A stretch of DNA of 47,659 nt from Nostoc sp. FACHB-973 (GCF_014698115.1 NZ_JACJSJ010000064.1:1-47659), one strand, 5' to 3'; counted from the first letter of the stretch, positions 34,545-43,253 are shown. Program-made: numbers and translations. Notes: generated by a model not told the origin, from the sequence alone.

Positions 34545-35672
34545 GTGAACTTAATTGCTTATATTCATCCCATTCGCACTTATGTACCCTGCACAGGAAT
34601 AGGGCGGCATATGAACCAGATGCTGCTTGGGCTTGCAGAACGAAGCGGGGTTGAGTTAGAGTTGCTTTTCTTCAAACAATGGCTAGGAAGCGATGGTAAG
34701 CTTGATCCACTCAGCCCATTGCGCGAATTACCTAAGCGTACTTTCCCTACAGTAGAAAATTCCACTGAGCGTACATGGAAACTACTTGGCTACCCGCCTG
34801 TGGATAAATATTTGCCAGATCAGGCTGACTGGCTTTACGCTCCGATGGAAACTTATATTCCGGTCTCAAAATGCCCCGTCGCTGTTACGATTCACGACAT
34901 ACAAGCATTTGAAACTAATTTACCTTGGTCAGATACTTGGCATCACCGATTTTTTCGCTATAAGTGGGAGCGTTGGGTTCGGCGTGCTTTATGTGAATGT
35001 CGGGTGGTGTTTACTGTCTCAGAATTTTCCCGACAAAGAATGGTAGAACTTTTGGGTGCAGATCCACAAAAGATTGTGGTAGTGGGAAATGGTGTTGAGC
35101 AATCTTTCTTTGACATTGCTTCGGCTAATCCTGCTGACTGGAAAAGTCCCGTAGAAGCACCGTACATTATTATAGTCGGAGGTCTGCGGCAGAAAAAAGG
35201 AGGTGATGATGTCTTAGCTGTTGCTGATACTCTGCGTCAACGCAAGAGTAATCTGCATATTGTTGTGGCTGGTGCCTCAGAAACTGCTTATGTTGAAGCA
35301 GTTAAAGCTCACTCACATGTGACCTTACTTGGTAAAGTTCCAGATGAAGACTTACCACGTTTGATGCGGGGAGCATCTTCTTTCCTCTTCCTTTCTCCTT
35401 ATGAAGGATTTGGTATACCTGCACTAGAAGCAATGGCTGCTGCGACTCCAGCTATTGTAGCTAATAAAGCCTCTTTGCCAGAGGTGGTTGGAGATGCGGG
35501 TATTGTAGTTAACCCAGAGGCAACAGATGAGATTGTAGATGTCTTAATAGAACTCGATCGTAATTCACATCTTCGGAAAAAATATATTCAATTAGGAAAA
35601 AAACATGCAGCGCAATATACCTGGTCGCGCTGTGTAGACGACTTAATCACTGCATTCAAACAATTTGCCTAA
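34545..35672 (+). CDS. GT4-family glycosyltransferase
   Basis: A 375-residue GT-B enzyme. The N-terminal half includes TGIGRHMNQMLLGLA and VTIHDIQAFETNLPWSD. VVFTVSEFSRQRMVELLGADPQKIVVVGNGV (about 146-176) is the classic bridge to the donor domain. IIVGGLRQKKGGDDVL, VTLLGKVPDEDLPRLM and FLSPYEGFGIPALEAMA (the E-x7-E donor-site motif) complete it, with SLPEVVGDAGIVVNP after. The start is GTG 34545 with AAAGG upstream. It ends in TAATG, whose last base is the first base of the next start codon, so translation of the pair is coupled. Mannosyl- or rhamnosyl-type transfer is common in this branch but is not shown. Confidence 0.92.
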   Translation: MNLIAYIHPIRTYVPCTGIGRHMNQMLLGLAERSGVELELLFFKQWLGSDGKLDPLSPLRELPKRTFPTVENSTERTWKLLGYPPVDKYLPDQADWLYAPMETYIPVSKCPVAVTIHDIQAFETNLPWSDTWHHRFFRYKWERWVRRALCECRVVFTVSEFSRQRMVELLGADPQKIVVVGNGVEQSFFDIASANPADWKSPVEAPYIIIVGGLRQKKGGDDVLAVADTLRQRKSNLHIVVAGASETAYVEAVKAHSHVTLLGKVPDEDLPRLMRGASSFLFLSPYEGFGIPALEAMAAATPAIVANKASLPEVVGDAGIVVNPEATDEIVDVLIELDRNSHLRKKYIQLGKKHAAQYTWSRCVDDLITAFKQFA

Positions 35673-36337
35673 TGCTATTAACAAATAACAAAACCACTAT
35701 GCCTCTAACACAGAAGGCAGAATATGTCCAATTTGGTAGTGGGCTATGCGCCCCTAGCCAATGGTTGAACTTTGATTCTAGTCTTGCACTGCGCTTACAA
35801 AAGCTACCTGTGGTGGGGAAGCTAGTCCCTTCTGGTCCTTTTGGAAGATTTCCACAAAATGTGAAGTATGGTGACATAGTGAAAGGGCTACCCATCCCTG
35901 ACAATAGTGTTGAACTATTGTACTGTTCACATGTTTTGGAACATCTAACTTTAGAAGATCTGCGTAAGTCTCTAGAAAACTGTTACCGATATCTTAAACC
36001 TGATGGGATATTTCGTTTGGTTGTGCCTGATTTAGAATTTATGGCTCAACAGTATGTCAAATCAACATCTCCTGAAGCTGCGTTAGAATTCATGCGTGTG
36101 ACCTGGTTAGGAAAAGAACATCGGCAACGTAGCTTACCTTCTTTTTTCCAAGAATGGATTAGTGGAAGTCAGCACCTTTGGATGTGGGACTATAAATCAC
36201 TCTCGGTTGAACTCGAAAAGGTGGGCTTTAAGGATATCCGTCGAGCTTACATAGGAGATTCTGGTATTTCTGCTTTTAGCAAGTTAGAAGATGTGGAGCG
36301 CTGGGAGAATGAACTTGGGATTCAATGTCGTAAGTGA
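35672..36337 (+). CDS. SAM-dependent methyltransferase (Methyltransf_11-like)
   Basis: About 221 residues. QFGSGLCAPSQWLNFDSSL stands where the SAM-binding loop lies in the 'predicted SAM-dependent methyltransferase' group. GLPIPDNSVELLYCSHVLEHLTLEDLRKSLENCYRYLKPDGIFRLVVPDLEF (about 71-122; key D-S-V, S-H-V-L-E-H and L-K-P-G/D-G) is the typical core. The loop is less glycine-rich than usual. It overlaps the upstream GT4 gene by one base (TAATG) and the downstream GT4 by a few bases, so is embedded in the glycan operon. Glycan methylation is inferred from position. Met 35699 is a possible later start. Confidence 0.88.
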   Translation: MLLTNNKTTMPLTQKAEYVQFGSGLCAPSQWLNFDSSLALRLQKLPVVGKLVPSGPFGRFPQNVKYGDIVKGLPIPDNSVELLYCSHVLEHLTLEDLRKSLENCYRYLKPDGIFRLVVPDLEFMAQQYVKSTSPEAALEFMRVTWLGKEHRQRSLPSFFQEWISGSQHLWMWDYKSLSVELEKVGFKDIRRAYIGDSGISAFSKLEDVERWENELGIQCRK

Positions 36338-36339
36338 AT

Positions 36340-37455
36340 ATGCCTCTAAAAGTTGTTTTTTGTTGGTCTGATATCTCTGGTTACATGGCAGCCTGCTGGC
36401 TAGCTCTGCATCAAACACCAGAAATTGATGTATTTGTCATTGGGTTTCAAGCTCGTACTGAAACAGCATTTTCCGATCAATTGATGCAGGGTATTCCTTG
36501 CCGACTCCTAGATATCAAAGAAAGACAAGATGCAAATCTAATCAAGCGTTTAGTGTTGGCAGAATCTCCAGATGTGGTTGTTCTTTGTGGTTGGTTGCAT
36601 AAACCTTATCGTCAGTTGGCGTTTGCTTCCCAATTATCTAAAACAGCCTTAGTTATGACTATGGATACCCCTTGGTGGGGTACGTGGAAACAACATTTAG
36701 CTCCTTGGTTTCTCCGCTCCTACTTGCAATGTATAAATAGCATTGTTGTTGCTGGAGAACGTAGTTGGCAATATGCTTCACGTTTAGGAATTGACCCAGC
36801 AAATATAGCGCATGGAGTTTATGGCATTGATTATGATGTTTGGTCTCCATTGTGGGAACAACGTCTCCAGTCACAATGGCCGCGTTCATTTTTATTTGTT
36901 GGTCGCTATGTTCCGGTTAAGGCAATTGATGTCCTTGTAGAAGCTTACCAAATTTACCGTTCTCAAGTATCCAATCCTTGGACTTTAGTATGTTGTGGAC
37001 AAGGAGCATTGGAATCACATCTTTTGGGAAAACCAGGAATCGAGAATCGAGGATTTTTACAACCATCAGAAATGCAAGCTGTGTGGCAATCAGCAGCAGC
37101 TTTTGTTTTGCCCAGTCGATTCGATCCTTGGCCCCTAGCTTTAGTAGAAGCTGCTGCGGCTGGGTTACCTATTATTTGTACTGATGTTTGTGGTTCTGCT
37201 GTGGAGATAATTCGACCTTGGTATAATGGCTTGATTGTACCAAAAGAAGAACCAAAAGCTTTAGCTAAGGCAATGCTGACTTTACACCAACACTATGCTG
37301 AATTACCAACTTGGGGAAAGCGATCGCAACAATTAGCAGCTCCTTACGCTGCCAATATCTGGGCAACTCGTTGGCAGGAATTGTTACACAACGTACACCA
37401 GATAAAAACAGTCAAGCAAAATACAAGTAATCTGGTTACTGAAAATCTGGCATGA
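36340..37455 (+). CDS. GT4-family glycosyltransferase
   Basis: About 371 residues, GT-B fold. The N-terminal half begins KVVFCWSDISGYMAACWLAL. The donor half holds SFLFVGRYVPVKAIDVLVEAY, NRGFLQPSEMQAVWQSAAAFVLPSRFDPWPLALVEAAAAGLPIICTDVCGSAVEII (about 240-290; key S-x2-D-P-W-P-x-A-L-V-E-A motif), a typical GT4 E-x7-E arrangement. ATG 36340 is chosen; the frame opens with GTG 36334, which overlaps the previous stop codon. It is followed after 10 bases by the polymerase-like membrane protein. Sugar unknown. Confidence 0.9.
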   Translation: MPLKVVFCWSDISGYMAACWLALHQTPEIDVFVIGFQARTETAFSDQLMQGIPCRLLDIKERQDANLIKRLVLAESPDVVVLCGWLHKPYRQLAFASQLSKTALVMTMDTPWWGTWKQHLAPWFLRSYLQCINSIVVAGERSWQYASRLGIDPANIAHGVYGIDYDVWSPLWEQRLQSQWPRSFLFVGRYVPVKAIDVLVEAYQIYRSQVSNPWTLVCCGQGALESHLLGKPGIENRGFLQPSEMQAVWQSAAAFVLPSRFDPWPLALVEAAAAGLPIICTDVCGSAVEIIRPWYNGLIVPKEEPKALAKAMLTLHQHYAELPTWGKRSQQLAAPYAANIWATRWQELLHNVHQIKTVKQNTSNLVTENLA

Positions 37456-37465
37456 ATTTTCAACC

Positions 37466-38806
37466 ATGAATTCAGATCCTATTAGCAAACTTCTTGACCT
37501 CATCTTTAGCCCTTATGGCATATTCGGTATTGTCATCGGTCTTTTCATGTTGGATAAAGCTCGACGTTCTCGGCGTTTAGCTTGGCTATTATTCGCTTTT
37601 TGCTGTTATGCAACTTCGTTAGCAAAGTTTCAGGATCAGTGGATAAAGGAACCACCAGCTTTAGTTTTTCCTTTGCAACAGTTGCGCGATATGGGTCGCC
37701 CCTTAACGATAGTTCTCCTCGCTTCGCTGCTCGTACTGGGAATGCAAACACAGAACGGGTGGCGGCGGATAATTATTCCACAGCCAGTCTATTACCTGAT
37801 CGCATTTCAGGTGGCAGTTTTTTTCAAGATTCTAGTTTATGGAGACGTAGGTTTTGCCTTACTTGCACTAACTACATTTGGGGCAATTGTGCTGATGTTT
37901 AAGTTAGGGCCTTCCCGGTGGTTGCAGGATGAATACAATTTCCGCTTGGGTGTTTGGTCACTTGCAATGGCTGGTGTCGTCTTTGCTATTGCCTGCGCTT
38001 ATCAAGGAAGATTTGATATGCACGCAATGACATTTGTGCAAGGCAGGTTCCTGGGAACTACAGGTAGTTCTCAACATGCAGCTGCTTTGTTAGCAGGCAC
38101 TATTCCCTGCTTCATGTTTCTCATTGAAAGCCATCAAAAATGGAACTTGATCAAAGTTTTTTGGATCGCTATTTTACTTGTTGTTGCATACTTTTTATTT
38201 CTAACAGGTTCTCGTACTGGCGCAATTATGGGAATCAGCTCGATTTTATTTTTCTATCGTAATAGATCTGGTTATTTACTACGCTTAGGTTTGTTTGTTG
38301 GTGTTTTGTTGGGCGTAATCTTTTGGTTTATAAGTCCAGATGCCATTACCCAAAACACACCAGTAAGCAATAGGTTCATTGCAGGTGGAAACACACGTGA
38401 AGAAGCTTGGGCTGGTATGTGGAGTGGCTTTATGAGTAGCCCACTCTTTGGTTCCCCCTTGCAGGGAGGACGTTTGGTTTTTGGAGAGAATTCGTGGTTA
38501 GCTGCTGGAGACACTACAGGATTGATGGGATTTATACCTATAGTCCTAATGGGGCTAGGATGTTTGAAGATGATGTTTGAACTTCATCAATTAAATCATA
38601 AAAAATCTAATTATTTTTTGCATAGTAGTACTGTTATAGCTGGCTTGGCAGGTCTTTTGGTAGGAAGCTTTTCAGAAGCTCTTCTTTTGGGAAATCTATC
38701 TTTTCCTGTGTTTTCACTGCTGATGTATTTATCACTGGGAAAGTATTTACTTGATTTGGATAAGGTCGAAAATAAGTATTTATTGTGGCAAAAAATGCAA
38801 AATTGA
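37466..38806 (+). CDS. O-antigen ligase/polymerase-like membrane protein (Wzy/WaaL type)
   Basis: A 446-residue multi-spanning inner-membrane protein with about ten to twelve hydrophobic segments. The pattern fits the O-antigen ligase/polymerase superfamily: paired helices with FLFLTGSRTGAIMGISSILFF, then the large outer loop with NRFIAGGNTREEAWAGMWSGFMSSPLFGSPLQG and ENSWLAAGDTTGLMGFIPIVL, the characteristic late R-x5-W-x-G and N-S-W sequences. Such proteins either polymerise lipid-linked repeat units (Wzy) or ligate finished chains to the lipid A core (WaaL); sequence by eye cannot separate them. An ABC exporter-dependent route would not need a polymerase but would still use a ligase. Confidence 0.85.
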   Translation: MNSDPISKLLDLIFSPYGIFGIVIGLFMLDKARRSRRLAWLLFAFCCYATSLAKFQDQWIKEPPALVFPLQQLRDMGRPLTIVLLASLLVLGMQTQNGWRRIIIPQPVYYLIAFQVAVFFKILVYGDVGFALLALTTFGAIVLMFKLGPSRWLQDEYNFRLGVWSLAMAGVVFAIACAYQGRFDMHAMTFVQGRFLGTTGSSQHAAALLAGTIPCFMFLIESHQKWNLIKVFWIAILLVVAYFLFLTGSRTGAIMGISSILFFYRNRSGYLLRLGLFVGVLLGVIFWFISPDAITQNTPVSNRFIAGGNTREEAWAGMWSGFMSSPLFGSPLQGGRLVFGENSWLAAGDTTGLMGFIPIVLMGLGCLKMMFELHQLNHKKSNYFLHSSTVIAGLAGLLVGSFSEALLLGNLSFPVFSLLMYLSLGKYLLDLDKVENKYLLWQKMQN

Positions 38807-39044
38807 AGAAGAATTCAGGAGTCACAATCAATCAGTTCGGAGTAGCTCCCGCCGTATTCGCGAGTGTCTTAAAGACAACCAAATTTCCACAACTTGGGGT
38901 AGAAAAAGAGTTCATTCATCTAAAATTAGCATAGAATTCAATTGGATAATTATGAGAATTTACGTGTTTATTCTTTCTTCTTAATAATTTGAAAATCTAA
39001 TTTATCTGTATGTATAATTAATTCTAATCTTTGATTTATTGTTA

Positions 39045-40238
39045 ATGAAAATTCTCCACATTATTCCTTCTATTACAAAAGTACGGGGTGGCACGAGTCA
39101 AGCTGTTTTAGACATGGTAAAGGCATTGCAAATCATTAATGTCAATGCCGAAATTGCCACTACTAACGATGATGGTGATAATTTACTTGATGTTCCGCTT
39201 TGCAAGCGCATTCAGTACAATCATGTTCCAGTTTGGTTTTTCCACCGGTTTTCACCCAATATCAAAGCTGTCAGAGAATATGCGTTTACTGGTGAGTTGA
39301 CACAATGGCTTTGGCAAAATATTTCTCAGTATGAGCTTGTACATGTCCACGCTCTTTTCTCCTATCCATCAACGATCGCAATGGCGATCGCCCGTTTGAA
39401 AAATGTTCCTTACGTAGTCACTCCACATGGCTTACTATGTGAGTGGTCTTTACAACAAAGTACACGTAAAAAGCAAACCTACCTTAAACTTATAGAACAA
39501 GCAAATCTTGACAGCAGTCAGATGATCCACTTCACTTCCGAGAAGGAACAGCAAGAAGTATCTTTACTTGGACTGCACAAACCTAGTTTTGTGCTACCGT
39601 TGGGAATATCTTTACCAACCAAAATTGCTGATGCTCGTCAGCGTCTGCGGCAACAGTTTAACATTCCCCCAGACGAACCTGTGATTTTGTTTTTGTCTCG
39701 CCTGCATTATAAAAAAGGTTTAGAGTATCTGATTCCGGCTCTGAGCAAACTGACTCACCACCGATTTACTTTTATACTTGCAGGTAATGGCACTCCAGAT
39801 TACGAAGCTGAAATAGAATCTTTGCTGGTTAAGAGTGGATTGCGCGATCGCACCCTTGTTGTGGGATTTGTCGAAGGCCAGACCAAAGATATATTGATGC
39901 AAGGTTCTGACCTTTTTGTTCTGACTTCTCATTCGGAAAACTTTGCTGTCTCAGTTTTAGAATCGTTAGCTGTAGGTGTTCCTGTTTTGGTGACTCCTGG
40001 TGTAGCTCTAGCTTCTGTTGTCAAAGAAAACCAACTAGGTTACGTTCCTGATTTGGATGTAGCAGCGATCGCCCAAGCTTTAGAAGATTACTTGAATAAT
40101 ACCCAAATCGCTCAAAAAATGGGTGAGCGAGCTCGTCAACTTATATCAGAAAAATACACTTTAGAAAAAACAGCCTTAGAAATGCAACAAATTTATCAAA
40201 CTGTCCTCCAAAAAGAATTTCTGCCTACTTTTCTGTAA
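39045..40238 (+). CDS. GT4-family glycosyltransferase
   Basis: About 397 residues, GT-B fold. The start MKILHIIPSITKVRGGTSQAV has the G-G-T-S/G loop of the acceptor domain. HVHALFSYPSTIAMAIARLKNVPYVVTPHGLL is the acceptor-domain core, and FLSRLHYKKGLEYLIPAL, ILAGNGTPDYEAEIESLL, VVGFVEGQTKDILMQGSDLFVLTSHSENFAVSVLESLAVGVPVLVTPGVAL (about 280-330, with S-E-N-F-x3-V-L-E) form the donor site. ATG 39045 follows an in-frame TTG 39039 that is less likely. A 238-base spacer upstream shows nothing recognisable, so a promoter may lie there. Sugar specificity is unknown. Confidence 0.92.
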   Translation: MKILHIIPSITKVRGGTSQAVLDMVKALQIINVNAEIATTNDDGDNLLDVPLCKRIQYNHVPVWFFHRFSPNIKAVREYAFTGELTQWLWQNISQYELVHVHALFSYPSTIAMAIARLKNVPYVVTPHGLLCEWSLQQSTRKKQTYLKLIEQANLDSSQMIHFTSEKEQQEVSLLGLHKPSFVLPLGISLPTKIADARQRLRQQFNIPPDEPVILFLSRLHYKKGLEYLIPALSKLTHHRFTFILAGNGTPDYEAEIESLLVKSGLRDRTLVVGFVEGQTKDILMQGSDLFVLTSHSENFAVSVLESLAVGVPVLVTPGVALASVVKENQLGYVPDLDVAAIAQALEDYLNNTQIAQKMGERARQLISEKYTLEKTALEMQQIYQTVLQKEFLPTFL

Positions 40239-40343
40239 AAACTCTTGACCGATTTATTTTCATAACCCTAAATAAATTAATTCTTTGCTCCAAGTTTCTA
40301 GGAATCAATAAATTTAGTTTTCTGCAATTTTTTATGTATTTAT

Positions 40344-41117
40344 ATGCTAGATAAAATCACCCCCTTAATTCTAACCTACAATGAAGCACCTAATATTAAG
40401 CGAACACTAGAAAAACTAACTTGGGCAAATCAGATTGTTATTATTGACAGCTATAGTTCTGATGAAACTCTAGAAATCATCGCATCTTACCCTCAAGTTA
40501 AATTATTTCAAAGAAAATTTGATACTCACGCTACGCAGTGGAATTACGGTTTATCTCAAATAAAATCTGAGTGGGTACTATCTCTAGACGCAGATTATAT
40601 TGTTTCAGAGAAACTGGTTGATGAAATCAAGGAATTACCTGAAGATTCACCTATAGATGGTTATTTTATCAGATTCAAATATTGTGTTTTCGGTAAACCT
40701 CTAAGAGGTACAATACTTCCTCCTCGACAGGTTCTTTTTAGAATCAATAAATCTATTTACATTGATGATGGTCATACCCAACTCTTACAAGTTAAAGGTG
40801 AATCAGCAATGTTATCTGGCTATATTTACCACGACGATCGCAAACCTCTTAGCCGTTGGTTATGGGCGCAGGATCGCTACATGGTGATTGAAGTCAAGAA
40901 ATTATTGGATACTCCCATGAGCGAACTAAGTTGGGGCGATCGCATCCGCAAACAAAAACTTCTTGCTCCTTTTATTATCCTTTTCTACTGCCTGATTTTC
41001 AAGGGTGGGATTCTTGATGGCTGGCGCGGCTGGTATTATGCATTTGAGCGTGTATTAGCAGAAATTCTTCTTGCAATTCATTTGATTGAAGCCGAACAAT
41101 TAAAAGAAAAAGCATGA
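40344..41117 (+). CDS. GT2-family glycosyltransferase (WaaE/KdtX type)
   Basis: A 257-residue GT-A enzyme. ITPLILTYNEAPNIKRTLEKLTWANQIVIIDSYSSDETLEI contains the donor-binding aspartates (IDSYSSDET), QWNYGLSQIKSEWVLSLDADYIVSEKL holds the D-A-D metal site, and a Q-D-R/H-x-like DRYMVIEVKKL segment follows. This is the branch that includes lipopolysaccharide core glucosyltransferase WaaE. A C-terminal hydrophobic stretch (LLAPFIILFYCLIFKGGILDG) probably ties it to the membrane, as is usual for the group. It overlaps the YdcF-like gene by four bases (ATGA). Sugar unknown. Confidence 0.92.
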   Translation: MLDKITPLILTYNEAPNIKRTLEKLTWANQIVIIDSYSSDETLEIIASYPQVKLFQRKFDTHATQWNYGLSQIKSEWVLSLDADYIVSEKLVDEIKELPEDSPIDGYFIRFKYCVFGKPLRGTILPPRQVLFRINKSIYIDDGHTQLLQVKGESAMLSGYIYHDDRKPLSRWLWAQDRYMVIEVKKLLDTPMSELSWGDRIRKQKLLAPFIILFYCLIFKGGILDGWRGWYYAFERVLAEILLAIHLIEAEQLKEKA

Positions 41118-41698
41118 TAAGAAAGTTTCATTGGCTACGCAAAAAATATTTGATTTTAGCTATAGCAAGTTCTTTCCTCTCGCTACTGCTGATGGTTCCC
41201 CTACGTTTGGCTATAGCCTACTACCAAGCCCCCCAACCACAAGCTATTCTGACTCTTGGCGCTTGGACAGACCGCGAGCAGACAGCAGCCGAAATAGCCC
41301 GTTGGTATCCTGCTTTGGAAGTTTGGGTTTCCTCTGGTACTCCTCCTGAAATAGCGCGACCAATTTTTCAAGCTGCCGGCATTTCAGACAGTCGTGTTCA
41401 CCTAGATTATCGTGCTGTTGATACCGTTACAAACTTTACTACAATTGTTCCTGAGTTTGAACATAAAGGTATACAACATGTTTATTTAGTTACCTCAGAT
41501 TTTCATATGCGTAGAGCAAAGGCGATCGCCACCATGATTCTTGGTATCAAAGGTATCGCCTTTACGCCAATTTCTGTACTATCAAATGCAGATCAATTAA
41601 GAAAAGAAAGTATTTCTCCTATTATTCGCGATCTAGGACGCTCGATACTTTGGATTGTCACAGGTCGTACAGGAACTAGTCTAAGTTTAATTAAATGA
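41114..41698 (+). CDS. YdcF/SanA-like (DUF218) membrane-anchored protein
   Basis: A 194-residue protein with one N-terminal membrane helix (about 13-32) and a DUF218/YdcF domain outside or inside the membrane. Typical elements are AILTLGAWTDREQTAAEIARWYP, VWVSSGTPP, RVHLDYRAVDTVTNFTTIVPEF (equivalent of the E-x4-T-x-E/N segment) and VYLVTSDFHMRRAKAIATM (the T-S-x-x-H-M-x-R-A motif). Family members take part in envelope barrier functions (SanA, ElyC) with no clear enzymology. It shares four bases with the preceding GT2 gene, so is in the polysaccharide operon. The IS607-like element begins about 20 bases after its stop codon. Confidence 0.88.
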   Translation: MIRKFHWLRKKYLILAIASSFLSLLLMVPLRLAIAYYQAPQPQAILTLGAWTDREQTAAEIARWYPALEVWVSSGTPPEIARPIFQAAGISDSRVHLDYRAVDTVTNFTTIVPEFEHKGIQHVYLVTSDFHMRRAKAIATMILGIKGIAFTPISVLSNADQLRKESISPIIRDLGRSILWIVTGRTGTSLSLIK

Positions 41699-41769
41699 TT
41701 ATATAGAGAAATATATAAATATAGACATAAATATACTACAATAGTGCTATGTCGAAATAAATTATTAAA

Positions 41770-42018
41770 ATGAAACTTTCTGATTACACAAAAAAAGTGG
41801 GGGTAACTTATAGAACTGCTTGCATGTGGTACAAAAATGGGTCATTTGGATACCAACAACCCTCCGGTACTATTATTATTAATTTACCTTAAGCAAATAC
41901 TAACCCAAACAAAATTGTTGCTATCTATTGTCGAATTTCAGATCAAGGCTCTAAAGATAATCTTGACAGACAAGCAGAAAGATTAACTCACTACGCAACA
42001 GCTAAAGCTACAAAATGA
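41770..42018 (+). pseudogene. Remnant of IS607-type TnpA serine recombinase
   Basis: The frame from ATG 41770 reads MKLSDYTKKVGVTYRTACMW, the MerR-like helix-turn-helix head of IS607 TnpA, then an in-frame TAA at codon 41 (41890-41892), then NKIVAIYCRISDQGSKDNLD-RQAERLTHY, the start of the serine recombinase domain with the usual catalytic serine position in CRIS. It ends after 82 codons (functional proteins have about 190-220), having lost nearly all of the catalytic domain. The TGA overlaps the tnpB start codon (ATGA). So there is one nonsense change plus a large deletion, and no second half of the gene is present elsewhere in the window. Family assignment is from recalled motifs and is strong. 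Confidence 0.85.
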
Positions 42019-43253
42019 AACTAGTTGAAAAACATCTAATTAATAAAAGTCACCCAAATTATAAAGAGATAGATAAGATATGCTGGCTATCAAAAAATCT
42101 TTTTAATGCAGTTAATTATGTAGTTAGACAGAAATTTATACATGAACAAAAATATTTGAACTATGCTACTACATATCACATAGTTAAAGAATCAATAGAT
42201 TACAAAGCTATCCCATCAAAAGTTAGTTGTCAGATTATTAGATTAGTTGACCGCTGCTGGGCGTCCTTTTTTGCAGCCAAAAAAGAATACACCAAAAACC
42301 CAGACAAATTTAAAGGTGAGCCAAAAATACCAAAGTATAAAGATAAAATCAAAGGTCGTTGTGTTGTTATTTACCCAGCCCAAGCAATTAGTAAAAGAGG
42401 CTTAGCAAAAGGATTATTACAACCATCAGGCACGAGGATTTCAATTACAACTTCTCTTGTTGGTAAAGTTGATGAAATTAGATCGGTTCCCAAAAAATGT
42501 GGTGGTTATGTTTTAGAAGCTATTTATGAAAAACCTGAGTTACCATTATTAGATTATAACTATATAGCAGCAATAGACTTAGGGTTAAATAATCTGGCAA
42601 CTGTTAGCTCCAATAATCAAGGCTTCAAACCTTTAATTATTAATGGTCGTCCCTTAAAATCAATCAACCACTATTTTAATAAAAAAAAGGCAAGTTTCCA
42701 ATCAGAACTTCAATTACAATACGAAAAACGTTATACATCTAATAGGATTAATAAACTTACTTCTATTAGAAATAATAAAGTTGATACCTATTTACACCAA
42801 GCTAGTAGAACTATTATTCATTATCTTCTACAAAACCAGATTGGTACTTTGGTAATTGGTAATAATAAGCATTGGAAGCAAGATATTAATATTGGTTCCA
42901 GAAACAATCAGAACTTTGTTCAGATACCACATTATAAATTTATCCAGCAGTTAATTTATAAAGCTCAACTAGTTGGTATTAAAGTTATTCTCAACGAAGA
43001 AAGCTATACAAGCAAAGCTACTTTTCTTGACCTTGATAATATCCCCAAATACAAAAAAGGGGTGGAACATAGATTTAGTGGTAGAAGAATAAAACGAGGA
43101 TTGTACAAATCTGCAAATGGTCAGTTAATAAATGCTGATCTAAACGGCAGCTACAACATATTAAGAAAAGCAGTTCCCGATGCATTTGCGAAGGGAATAG
43201 AGGGATTAGGAGTAATCCCATCTAGGTTTACACCTGGAAAAGTATCTTTGTAG
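42015..43253 (+). CDS. tnpB: TnpB-type RNA-guided nuclease homologue
   Basis: A 412-residue TnpB (OrfB) protein of the IS200/IS605-IS607 group, relatives of Cas12. TnpB proteins cut DNA guided by an omega RNA from the element's right end and help keep the element in place. The N-terminal part (KICWLSKNLFNAVNYVVRQKF) is the usual TnpB head. RuvC-I is AIDLGLNNLATV with D188, and RuvC-III is NADLNGSYNI with D375. At RuvC-II the usual glutamate is replaced by G282 (LVIGNNKHWK), and a candidate substitute is E328 or E329 in NEESYTSK. No zinc-ribbon cysteines are present between there and D375. The frame is uninterrupted, so the protein may be expressed and active. Confidence 0.9.
   Translation: MKLVEKHLINKSHPNYKEIDKICWLSKNLFNAVNYVVRQKFIHEQKYLNYATTYHIVKESIDYKAIPSKVSCQIIRLVDRCWASFFAAKKEYTKNPDKFKGEPKIPKYKDKIKGRCVVIYPAQAISKRGLAKGLLQPSGTRISITTSLVGKVDEIRSVPKKCGGYVLEAIYEKPELPLLDYNYIAAIDLGLNNLATVSSNNQGFKPLIINGRPLKSINHYFNKKKASFQSELQLQYEKRYTSNRINKLTSIRNNKVDTYLHQASRTIIHYLLQNQIGTLVIGNNKHWKQDINIGSRNNQNFVQIPHYKFIQQLIYKAQLVGIKVILNEESYTSKATFLDLDNIPKYKKGVEHRFSGRRIKRGLYKSANGQLINADLNGSYNILRKAVPDAFAKGIEGLGVIPSRFTPGKVSL
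43174..43219 (+). ncRNA. Possible omega RNA scaffold hairpins at the 3' end of tnpB
   Basis: Two hairpins lie in the last part of tnpB: TTCCC (43174-43178) with GGGAA (43193-43197), and GGGATTA (43202-43208) with TAATCCC (43213-43219) around a four-base loop. Omega RNAs of TnpB elements usually overlap the 3' end of tnpB and run to the right end, with the guide beyond. The placement fits; whether such an RNA is made is not known from sequence. Confidence 0.35.

Noticed and set aside
38807..39044. Rightward frame after the polymerase-like gene
   Set aside because: It overlaps the end of the polymerase-like gene in another frame and shows no motif or start signal.
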